A stretch of DNA of 64,000 bases from Cryptomeria japonica (lineage: Eukaryota; Streptophyta; Pinopsida; Cupressales; Cupressaceae), in the NCBI RefSeq assembly GCF_030272615.1, contig NC_081410.1, positions 223,377,415 to 223,441,414 of the forward strand, given 5' to 3'. Below the pieces are notes generated by a model. The model saw only the letters and a program-made list of their open reading frames with translations, searched no databases and had not been told where the DNA came from. Positions 11,524 to 20,666 of the stretch are shown piece after piece (position 1 is the first letter of the stretch; each line of letters opens with the position of its first letter). Made by a program: the position numbers and the translations under genes.

Positions 11524-12639
11524 ATGGAAAGTTTGAGACAACAATTGGAAGGAGATCTTGAAGATTTTGATGCAAAAAAATTGAAGAATATCAAAATGGA
11601 AGATGAACTCAGAACTGCTCGAGAATGCATCAAAGCACTTCAAGATAACTTGGTTATAGAAAAGAATAAGAGAAAATAATTACATGTGCAATTTAAAAAT
11701 CAAGATGATGAAGAAAAGGAAACTCTCAGAGATATTGCAGAGAAATTGAGACAAGAGAATAGTAACATGAAGAATGAGATGCAAGATTTAACCATGAGAT
11801 TATGCAAGGATATTGAAAACAGGAAGAGGAATGAAGAATATTTGGCCAGAAGACTTAATGAAATATCAGATGAATCTCAAAGGCTTGGTTATGAAAATGA
11901 TATGCTTAAAATAGATTTGATTCACATGCAACATGACATAGAAGAACTTATGAGACAAGTTAGCACTTTGGAAGGTGAGCTGGTCACTGCAAATGAATAC
12001 AAAGACAAATTCAAGAAGAGTTCAAATAATCTTGATGATATGATGAAAAGTCATAAACCTGATGGAGAAATAGTTGGACTTGGATTTGAACATGGAGAAA
12101 GTTCTGGGACTGCAAACAATCATGATCATAGCAAACTGGTAAGGCAACTTAATGCTTATAAATTCAATGGGAAATGTTTTAATTGCAACAAATTTGGTAA
12201 TAGAGAAAATTAGTGTAGATTTAGGAATAATCAGAATACAAACTTACCCACCAGTCAATATTCCAAATGCAATAAAAATGGTCATAACTTAGATAATTGC
12301 AGAATGAATGTGACATGCTATGTTTGTGGTAGATCTAGACATTTATCTAATCAATGCAAAACTCAAACTGGTCAAGGTTATGGAAAAGATATTTAGAGAA
12401 ACAATGTAACTTGTTATGCATGTAACAAGATTGGGCATATTGCAAAATTTTGTAGAAGCAAGAGTGTACCAGCAAACAATAAAGGATCTAATGACAAAGG
12501 CAAAGAAAAGTTGACTGAAATCAAGCAAGAATTTTTTAAACAATGGATTAGGAAGAGAGATCAGAGAATTGATAAATTTGTCTCTGCACAGGCAGAACAG
12601 AGCAATCCTGCACCAGTAGAAGATTCTTCATCTAACTAA
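11524..12639 (+). pseudogene. ORF1 of H: coiled-coil and zinc-knuckle protein in the gag position
   Basis: About 371 codons from the first ATG after the leader (MESLRQQLEGDL). The first 230 residues are strongly charged with heptad-like Leu spacing (LRQENSNMKNEMQDLTMRL, ENDMLKIDLIHM), so a long coiled coil is likely. The C-terminal third holds four knuckles of the C-x2-C-x4-H-x4-C type: CFNCNKFGN (His lost), a second with its first Cys lost (KCNKNGHNLDNC), CYVCGRSRHLSNQC and CYACNKIGHIAKFC, the last two intact. There is no Copia gag domain (no FSIWK-like block) and no protease. Stops at 11677, 12211 and 12394 break the frame. The closely similar ORF1 of G supports a real gene. The role is unknown; RNA binding or particle packaging would fit. 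Confidence 0.75.
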
Positions 12640-12950
12640 GGAATAATCCTTAGGGGTAAGGAAACTAATTGAAAATCATGCATTTACCCTAGGTTGGTGG
12701 TAGGAAGTTATAATTCTTCTTTACCAGCAGATATGTGGAGTTTTCACTTCACCAGCAAAGCATTTATTGTGGTTGCAAGTAACTTTTTGGTTATAAAGAA
12801 TGATAACTTCTCATTTTGACTTTCCAAGCATTCAAGCATTCAAGCATTCAAAAGGAGCAAAATTGAGAAAAGGAATTCTAAAGGAAAAGCAACAAAGGTC
12901 TTTTCAGAGCATTCGAGGATTTCTCAGCTAAAAGGTATTTATCTTTCGCA

Positions 12951-14281
12951 ATGGCTTCCTCATCCTCTATTCCTCAATTCGTAGCAAACCCTACCATTAT
13001 GGAGAACATAAAAAGACCTAGACCCATTTTCAAAATCATTCCTAAGATAGAAAAATTGGATGAATCCATTGGTGCATTTTCTATAATCCCAAAGGTAGTT
13101 GCATTTGTTGAAGACCGTAGGGCATACATATATTGCTACATTGAAAGTTTAGGGTCCAAAGATTTGAAGAACATGTACATTAATGTTATCATTGATGAGA
13201 ATGGGGTAGTTATCATTGACATCCTCCATATTCCAGAATTCTCAAATGAAACCATCCGCTATGTCCTTAGCAGAGTTCATGGTGAATTTATGTGGTTGGA
13301 CTTAGTTTTTAAGATCACTAAGGAAGATATAAGAGTTGTTACTGGTTTACCATCCACCGACACTAGGCCTGACAAGAAGAAGAAAATCCCAAACAAAGAG
13401 GTTATGAGCTTAACCAGAGTTACATTTGACAATAGGTCACTTAGGGTCAATGATATAAAGGATAACAATGTTAAATTTGCAAGTATGGTCATTGGCTATA
13501 AATTTTCTCATACTGGTTGGTTGAATTTTGTATCTAGTTCCTGCATTCATAGTGCTCATGAGATGATATTAAACAATGCTAAAATTGACATCTGTGAATG
13601 GTTAAAGGATGAACTGTTCAATTATTTTCACAAAATCAAAGTTGATAAGAAAGGAACCTTCAAATTTGGAAGTCTAATTGTGTGCTTAATTCTTTACTTC
13701 TCAAAAGAGATTCCTGGTATAAGACATAAGGATTTTGCTTATGATACTTCTGTTGGAAAATAGATAAGGGAGGTAATTACTGGTATGGGATCTGATGGTG
13801 ATAAGTTGGAGAAATACTATTTCAAGAATTTCCAAGCTAAAATGAGACAAAGGGAAAGGATTCCCCAAAGAATTATGGATAAATATGATAAACAGATATG
13901 CTTTGTAGTGAAAAGAGATAAAATTTGGATGGAGGAAGTTAGACCCAAAACTGTCTAGATTACTGAAATGGGATATGAGGTGGATTCACACATCTTGGAT
14001 TCATATGCTAAAATACTCCTAGATGCTCCACCAGAACCAATAGAGGAGATATTTGGTAATGTTGAAACCATTGAAAGTGGTGTTTCTATGATGAAGTAGA
14101 GGAAGAAAAGAGATAAATTTATGAAAGATGCTTCTAAGATGGTAAAGGATGTTACAGAAGGATTGATTAATCTTGGTGGTATTGCTGCTAGTGTGAAAGA
14201 AAGTCAATCAGGGTAGAAACCAGTAGCTCACATTTCCCTTGTGGCTACTTCATCTGATTCTGACACTAATCAGGTAGCTGA
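12951..14281 (+). pseudogene. ORF2 of H: conserved protein of unknown function
   Basis: Starts MASSSSIPQF at 12951; the first stop is at 13761 (270 residues). The same frame continues through stops near 13957, 14098 and 14213. Residues 100-260 align with ORF2 of element E: YVLSRVHGEFMWL, FKITKEDI, KEVMSLTRV, KIDICEWL, KFGSLIVC. Downstream of the stop, RIPQRIMDKYDKQICF and MGYEVD also match E. I do not recognise the family, and no catalytic motif of a pol enzyme is visible. The C-terminal charged extension found in E is missing, because the 3' end of the element is deleted. The protein is separated from ORF1 by 311 bp, so it would need its own start or a spliced RNA. Confidence 0.72.
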
Positions 14282-14301
14282 ATTCTTTTGTTTCTCTTTA
14301 C

Positions 14302-14528
14302 TATCCCACCAAGGTTTTTTCGCTACTGGGTTTCCTCACCAAAATATCTGTGTTATGGTGTGCAATGATGCTTATTATTTTGTTTCTCTTTACTGCACTA
14401 TTATTTGCTTATCGATATATTAATTTAGTTTATAAAGTTGCAAACAAGTTTAAATCTTTTGGTTATTGGTTAAACACTAATTCAGCCTCCCCCTCTTAGT
14501 GTCTTTGGGACTAATCAAGTATCTAATA
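14302..14528 (+). repeat. Truncated 3' LTR of element H
   Basis: Only the last ~228 bp match the 5' LTR (from ATCCCACC, equivalent to 11228). The 21 bases before it copy a later part of the LTR (TTTTGTTTCTCTTTACT, equivalent to 11302-11322), so the join involved a slipped or switched template. U3 is lost. The end CTAATA replaces the CTAACA of the 5' LTR. Confidence 0.75.
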
Positions 14529-14564
14529 GATTCACCCCCCTCTCAGTGTTATTGGTTTCCAACA

Positions 14565-15711
14565 CTTGCATCATCTCCCAGCATAGGGGGTGGATCTTTG
14601 TAGGTTCCACATTGGTCAGGTGGTTGGTGCTTTTTACCATTGGAGTTTTTCCTTCTTGTTGGTACTCTTCTTCATGCATGGATTTGAGTCTCCATCCTGA
14701 TGGAATTGGATGTTTATGGCGGTAGATATATGTATTATGATTCATAGATTTGAAATGATTATACCCTTGTAATGTATAAGTGATGTAAACATTTGTAATA
14801 GTTGTAGGAGATCATTTGTACTTGTTCTAAATGAACTATGGTCATGTTGTAAGAGCCATGTAATGGGCTTGTAATCATAATGTACTCTTGATTATGTTTA
14901 GAATTAGAAAAATGATGTAATGATTAGGTAACATTGATATATATAATGTATATGATGTATGGTTTATGTTCTTAATGGAATAAGGAAATGATCCTTAAGT
15001 TGGATCTATCATGTTATTCTTTTATGTTGGAAACAAATGTAGATCATGGAAATGGATTAGCATCATTAGAAATGATAATGATATGCAAACCAAATGTTAG
15101 AATCCACATACATGAACCTTAAACAAGTGACTTGAAACTAGAGGGAAACCATAGTAAAATTCATATAATGATTAGAGATAGAAGCATACTATGTAACCAT
15201 GATACTTAGATAACAACATGGAAACTAAATGTCATAAAGCTGAAATTGTAATAGGGATAATTAATGATTTTATTACTAAATATGCATATTGGATACAGTG
15301 ACATAGAATCATATCATGGGTTAAGAATAATATCATGTTCATAGATGCATTACCATGTTACTAAGCATGCATGTCATAAGTAAAGATTAATGAGTATTGA
15401 CATTTAGACTTATGCATTAAGCAAATAGGTGCATGAAGGAATAGATCATGCTAGGAATAGGATTATGAAAGTAAGCATCTAAATGCATTAAGTAAGGATT
15501 GAAGAAAGCATTTATATGATGCATTACACATATATGAATGGTGATAGGAAAAGATCATAATAGGACATGATAGGAGTTAAAGGATTAATAATCATGCATT
15601 AAGAGATGGATAATTATTTTAGATGCATATCGCTCATATATATGATGAATGGATATGGGATTAGGAATATTAGGATTTGATGTTTAAAATGAACACTAGA
15701 TAATGGGGATT
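14565..15711. other. Unassigned AT-rich stretch
   Basis: No gene recognised. A minus-strand open frame (14515-14745) mostly crosses the end of the broken LTR and does not look conserved. From 14750 onward the sequence is AT-rich with many ATGCAT, ATGATG and TTAGGA words and no LTR boundary or primer site. Probably an old, unrecognisable repeat. Confidence 0.5.
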
Positions 15712-15716
15712 AGTCT

Positions 15717-16060
15717 TGTTACAAGCTAGGGTTTCTATTGCACCAAAAGATCACCTTGTCAATGCTCGATACAACCACTAGACTTATAGAATCCACAGGA
15801 GACTGTTAAACAATGTCATGAATCCCTGTGAGGGATGTTGGCCCACTACCAACAATCCCTCTCCCAGCGTCACTCATCATGGCCTGCATGATTTGAATGT
15901 GTGACCAAGATCTGATACCACTTGTTACAAGCTAGGGTTGTCGTTGCACCAAAAGATCGACCTGTCAATGCCTGATACATCCACTAGACTTATAGAATCC
16001 ACAAGAGGTTGTTAAACCATGTTGTGAATCCCTACGAGGGATGCTAGCCCACTGCCAATA
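15717..16060 (-). mobile_element. Complete 344-bp TRIM (miniature LTR retrotransposon), TSD AGTCT
   Basis: Two direct repeats of 138 bp (15717-15854 and 15923-16060) enclose 68 bp. The target duplication AGTCT is at 15712-15716 and 16061-16065. Read on the minus strand, the LTR starts TGTTGGTAGTGGGCC and ends CTTGTAACA. The primer site TGGTATCAGATC (15909-15920) follows two bases after the 5' LTR, and a purine-rich tract (GGGAGAGGGATT) precedes the 3' LTR. There is no coding capacity, as expected for a TRIM, which needs enzymes from a full Copia element. The repeats differ at scattered positions (CCAACA against CCAATA at one end). Confidence 0.85.
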
Positions 16061-16095
16061 AGTCTTGCATTTATCATATGACTTAATGAGGTTAG

Positions 16096-17160
16096 TCTGT
16101 GTGTGAAAAGTGGACCTGTATTTGTATCTACAATACACAACACTTCAATTAAGTCATTAGATGCATGGTTAGTAAATCAATAATCAATGAACAATAAAAC
16201 CATAACAAAGCGACCCATTGCCTTCTAAAAGATGTGAGTATAAAATTGCTCTCAGATTTGTATAAGCAATCCAGTGACTAGATAACACCAAGACGAAGGA
16301 TTTTAATCTATATGAGCATGATATTAATGCTAGATGGATGCAAGATTAATCTAACAAGATTTAAGCAATAAATGAGATAAATGATCTAAATATGTATGCA
16401 ATATTCTCAATGAACCTAGAGCAAAATCAACATAATAACAATATATTCTCCTTACATGATCTTTTTTTTTTTTTTGAATGAGAGATGAGAGCCTAAATTT
16501 ATAGAAAATTCATAAAGAAACCAACGGCTGAGATCAAATGATGATGAGTGGTCAAGATTTTCCAAGAGGAAGAACAATCCAGGTGAATTCATGTGATTGG
16601 ACGCTTTTCTTAGTTTTAAAGGAAATTGAATTAAAATTAAGATAAAATCAAGACAAACTGATTTATTCTCTATTTCATTCAATTTTAATATTTAATTGTT
16701 TTAATTGCTTTCTCTGAGATTATTTATCAATTTTTAATTTGTTTTTCAAGATTATCTCCAATTGATTTCTTTTCTCAATTTTTAATTCTTTTTTGGTCAA
16801 TTAATTCATTTTTTGATTTATTTCCTTTTTTGAAGATTTGTGCTCATAATTTCCAATTCCTCCTTCTTGATTTGTTTCCTTTTTTGAAGATTTATGGCAA
16901 ATTGATTTATTTAATTAAATATGCAAAAGATATTTAATTAAAATAAATAAGATAAGTATTTAAAATTATTTACTCGGAATGATTTAATTAATTAAATAAA
17001 TATTTAATTAATATTGAGTGATTAATTTTCCATGTGACATTTGATGATTTTAGAATTATTTGTGTGCTCAAGATTTATTTAATTGCCTTTGGTTAGGACC
17101 TTGGTGATGTTGTCTAGATTAGGGGCCCATGGTTTAGATGACCATTTTTAGGGTATTACA
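16096..17160 (-). repeat. 3' LTR of element A
   Basis: On the plus strand it runs from TCTGTGTGTGAAAAG (first TG mutated to TC) to GGGTATTACA. The minus-strand start, TGTAATACCCTAAAAATGG, follows the polypurine tract directly. A TATA-type box on the minus strand lies at 16497-16504. It contains AT-rich words such as TTTAATTAATTAAATA at 16980-17010. Confidence 0.87.
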
Positions 17161-17175
17161 TTTGCCTCTCTTTGA
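17161..17175 (-). other. Polypurine tract of element A
   Basis: The minus strand reads TCAAAGAGAGGCAAA directly before the TGTAATACCC start of the 3' LTR, almost the same as in element C. Confidence 0.82.
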
Positions 17176-17219
17176 ATTAATGTGCGACCAGCGCGTTGAT
17201 TCAAAGAAAATTTGATGTC

Positions 17220-17780
17220 TAGGAGATACCAGTTCTGAACTTGATTGATCACGAACTAGATGAAAGCAAGGTGTTTAGCTTGATTTGAAGTGAAGAAGCC
17301 GAATGAATTCTGATTAAAGCAATACCGATCCCAAACTTGATTGCACTTAGGAATGATAAAAAACAAAAGATATCGAACTTGAACTTGATTGATCAAGAAG
17401 CCAATCTTACTAATCTAGAACTTGATCGAACTAGACACAGTGAGTGATGATAAAAATCAATCTTGAACTTGATTGATCAAGATACGATGAGGATAAACTG
17501 TTCAGCTTGATCCAAAGCAATGAAATCTAAACACATGCTTAGATTGAGTGTGATCAAAGATACTATTTAAACCCTTGATTGAATTTAAACGAATAATCAG
17601 CTTGATGAAAAGCGATCAAACTGATTAACATTAAGAGATTGATTCAGATAAAAGACAAATATTAGCTTGATATGAAGCAATGAAACTGATATGCCCCTAG
17701 CGATTGATTTGATTCAGATGATCAAGAGATCTCAACTTGATATAAAGCGATGAAGATGAGATGCCCCTTAACAATAAGGA
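17220..17780. repeat. Degenerate repeats of a TTGATTGATCA-type word
   Basis: Between the polypurine tract and the PMD gene, variants of AACTTGATTGATCAAG and AGCTTGATNNGAAGC recur many times in loose tandem. The core TTGATCAA is palindromic. No coding potential is seen. The stretch 17780-18195 holds no other recognisable feature. Confidence 0.55.
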
Positions 17781-18199
17781 TTTGATTGATTGATTTTCTT
17801 TAGTTTAAAAAAGATGTTTGCTCGAGTTTTGATGAAGATTTGAAAATTTTCTCGACATTTAAAGATGTGAGATCATAAGGTCATGAGTATGCCCCCTCAA
17901 GAGAGAAATCAAAAGATAGCGAGGGTTCATGATTATAGTCAATTTTTAGTGATGATAAGTTGTTTGAGCACAAATTGATTCAGAAGAATTTTTGAAATTT
18001 TAGCGAGAAATTGAGCACAAAGTTAAAGAAAGAATGAGCATTTGATGAAAAGTACTAAGTGGTCCAAACTTTGTGAAATTGACTAGCAAAATGATCTCAA
18101 ATTTTGATTTTGATCTTGAAAATGGAATCAAAACGGTCAAATTATCTAAGGGTACAATTTTCATGTCCATCGGAGCAAGTTGAAAAAATAGGTTTTTGG

Positions 18200-18207
18200 C
18201 TATATAT
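18200..18207 (+). promoter_or_regulatory. TATA box upstream of the antisense PMD gene in A
   Basis: CTATATAT followed by GGGACA lies about 80 bp before the PMD start codon at 18281, a normal plant spacing. It suggests the gene brought its own promoter into the element. Inference from motif and position only. Confidence 0.45.
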
Positions 18208-18280
18208 GGGACAAAAGTGTCATTTTCAATTCATTTTAACCCTCCAAGTTTGAAAATTCAAAAAGCCTTCTGTGAAGAAA

Positions 18281-20666
18281 ATGGTGGTCCCTACTCGTCA
18301 GCATCGATTCGAGCACTAGAGGAGACATAATCAACCCCAAAACTATGAGCCAGCGGTAAGTGATTGATCTTAAGCCTATTTGTGTTTCCAAATTTGATTT
18401 TTTTGGTTCAATTTTCAAGTTTTTCGCATGTTTGGGGTTGGGCATCACGTTTTATCGTGCGAAACAGGATCCTATCTCATATGAGAAATTGGTAAATTTT
18501 CTTTCTTCGTTTAAGGCCATTAGTTTTTGTCATTCTAGGGCCACCCATGTGTTGTACGATAGGTCTGTAAAAAAAACCATTTTGTCGTGCGGGGTCCAAA
18601 AGTTTGTCGTTTGAGCTTGGTTTGTCGTACAAGAGCTATTCCTGGCTCGTACAAGATGCTTCTATTTTGTGTTTTGTCATTTGAGAGACAATAAGAATTT
18701 TTGAGGGTGTAAATGTGAAATTTTGATTTTGCATTTGACTTAGTTGGATTTGTGTGATGTTTTGCTTCTCTTGTAGGCTCATTTGGAATGCTTTCTATTG
18801 CTTCGTTGTTGGGTTTTTTGTTTTTTTTTGTAGGTTTGATTATCTCTTGTGTTATTTAGATGCGTGTATCCTCCCATGATGACATTAGTGCGAGATTTAT
18901 CTGAGGTTGAGCAAGCTCTTATTGACTTGTGCAGCTTGACTCATTTGTTGAGAGTACCCAATATCCGTGTGAGCCACGGGATGCTCACGACATTGGTAGA
19001 GCAGTTTCATTCAGAGCATAACACATTTCATCTGCCAGTGGGGGAGTTGACCATCACTCCTGAGGATGTATACAGGATCCTCTATATCCCTTTTGCTAGG
19101 GATAAGGTGGATTATGATTTAGGGCACCTTCCAGGATTGCAAGCAGCCAAGCATGTCTTCGGTGATCTTGACATTTTGACTCGGTCAATGAGTTGGGATA
19201 TTCTTATGAACAGGTACAGTGAGGAGTATCCTTTGGCATGCATCCTATCAGGATTAATAGGTTGTTTTCTTATGCCAGACAAAGGATAGCAGGGCTTCCA
19301 GTGCGGATGGGGCTGGATGTTAGAGAGGTTGATAGAGACCCCTCAGAGACTTGGCTGGGGCTCTTGTTTATTAGCCCACATGTATCAAGAGATGCATGAG
19401 ATCGTATACATAGATGGGTGGAGCATGGCCGCTGGGGTATATATTTTGCAGGTGTGGGCTTGGGAGAACCTTCCCATTTGTTGACCAATAGTAGCTGACA
19501 ACAGAGAGCTTGGGCAGCCGATCATTTATAGGTATGCAGGATATATTACTCAACCCCATCTGAGCAAGACAATTTTTTGGAGACGACAACTCGATGACCT
19601 GATAGCCATCGTATGGAGACCATACAAAGGTTTGGAGTCATGGGATGAGTGGCAACTAGTTTGCAAGGACTTGTTTGTTACATGCCCACTGATTGAGAGG
19701 TCACAGACCACTGTGGAGTGATTCGTCATTTCTTGAGTGATGAGGCAGTATGGCCAGCCTCAGGGGATCTCACAGGAGTACACAGCTTATGCGCGGTATG
19801 CAGATGAGGAGAGATAGGGATGGTCTTCATGGTTGTCTTATGCTTTGGCGATGCAGGAGCTGACTGGTTTACACCACTTGAGGTGGGATTACATGGATGA
19901 CGTAGCGGATGCGGGGGTATTGCCCCAATATAGAGATTATTTTCAGCAACATCCATTCTCATGATTCAAAGATACGGGTGAGCAAGCTCCTCATATTGAG
20001 GATGTTGAGGATGATGCCCCCACACCAACATAGGGATAGGGACAGGGCCACTAGTAGGGACAGAGAGTTGAAGCTCCAAGGCGGATAGGTGGTGATCCTA
20101 GTGCTAGCAGCAGCAGGGTGCCAACTGAGGGTGGACGACAGTGAGGTGAGGGTGGATCCCTAGGAGGAGTGGGTGTGAGATTGGGTGGGACTAAGGAGGA
20201 GCGAGCAGCTCCGAGACAAGTCTGGCAGTGAAGAGATGAGCAGGGTGGATCTAGAGGTGGAGCTAGAGGTGGAGGTGAGGAGCCTGCGAGAGAGCAGGGG
20301 ATAGACGCTGGATGGTCGATGAGGGCACGTCTTGCAAAGCTACAATCTCAGTTGATAGTGGCTCCGACTCAGCTAGCGAAGCGGGACCAGTAGCTAGCCA
20401 AGGTGAGGACTGAGCATGATCACCAGATTGCAGCATTGAGAGCAAATATGAGAGCAGAGATAGAGCGCTTGCGATAGGAGGTCCTCCACCAGAGTAGTAG
20501 GGCAACTTATTATGTGGCCGCATATAGTGTCGCAGTTCCTGTTTCTTAGCAGGTGATACCCTATTGATAGTAAATGGCACGGTCAGAGGGAGCTCAGGCA
20601 CCTCAATAGGATCCTGGGCATTAGGCTCCTCCTCTACTAGGTGATGAGGGAGAGGGTGCTAGTTAG
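18281..20666 (+). pseudogene. Plant mobile domain (PMD) gene, antisense inside Tat element A
   Basis: PMD (aminotransferase-like) proteins include MAIN and MAIL1 of Arabidopsis; many copies sit in transposons. Exon 1 is 18281-18355 (25 codons, MVVPTRQHRFEH...), with donor GCG|GTAAGTG. The intron is 18356-18833, ending in a T-rich tract and TAG. Exon 2 (18834-20666) keeps one frame throughout. Domain motifs are MLTTLVEQFHSEHNTFHLP, GELTITPEDVYRIL, LQVWAWEN and LDDLIAIVWRPYKG. A Gln/Gly-rich linker and a C-terminal coiled coil (HDHQIAALRANMRAEIERL) follow. About fifteen in-frame stops are TAG or TGA with one TAA, many consistent with C-to-T change of CAG, CGA or CAA. It lies opposite to the element's own strand. 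Not functional as read. Confidence 0.78.

Larger units (their letters stand above)
10620..14528 (+). mobile_element. Non-autonomous Copia-type element H, TSD GATTC
   Basis: Complete insertion flanked by GATTC at 10615-10619 and 14529-14533. It has a full 5' LTR, a Met-tRNA primer site (one mismatch), two broken ORFs and a 3' LTR that lacks its first ~600 bp. No protease, integrase, RT or RNase H motif is present, so it must depend on another element. Its LTR and the 50-nt leader after the primer site resemble Copia D, the likely enzyme donor. ORF1 is shared with element G, and ORF2 with element E. Confidence 0.87.
9912..14564 (+). repeat. Copia LTR split by element H (9912-10619 and 14534-14564)
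   Basis: The LTR starts TGTTGGTATT at 9912 and runs to CACTGATTC at 10619. It resumes after element H with ACCCCCCTCTCAGTG and ends CCAACA at 14564. The C-run motif is thus cut exactly after GATTC, which is duplicated on both sides of H. It carries the U5 hairpin at 10424-10457 and resembles the LTRs of D, H and G. No primer site follows at 14565 and no polypurine tract precedes 9912, so it is a solo LTR or a remnant. I found no target duplication. The 45 bp before it (9867-9911) are unassigned. Confidence 0.75.

Noticed and set aside
14515-14745. Minus-strand ORF as a host gene fragment
   Set aside because: It runs through the end of the broken LTR and shows no recognised motif.
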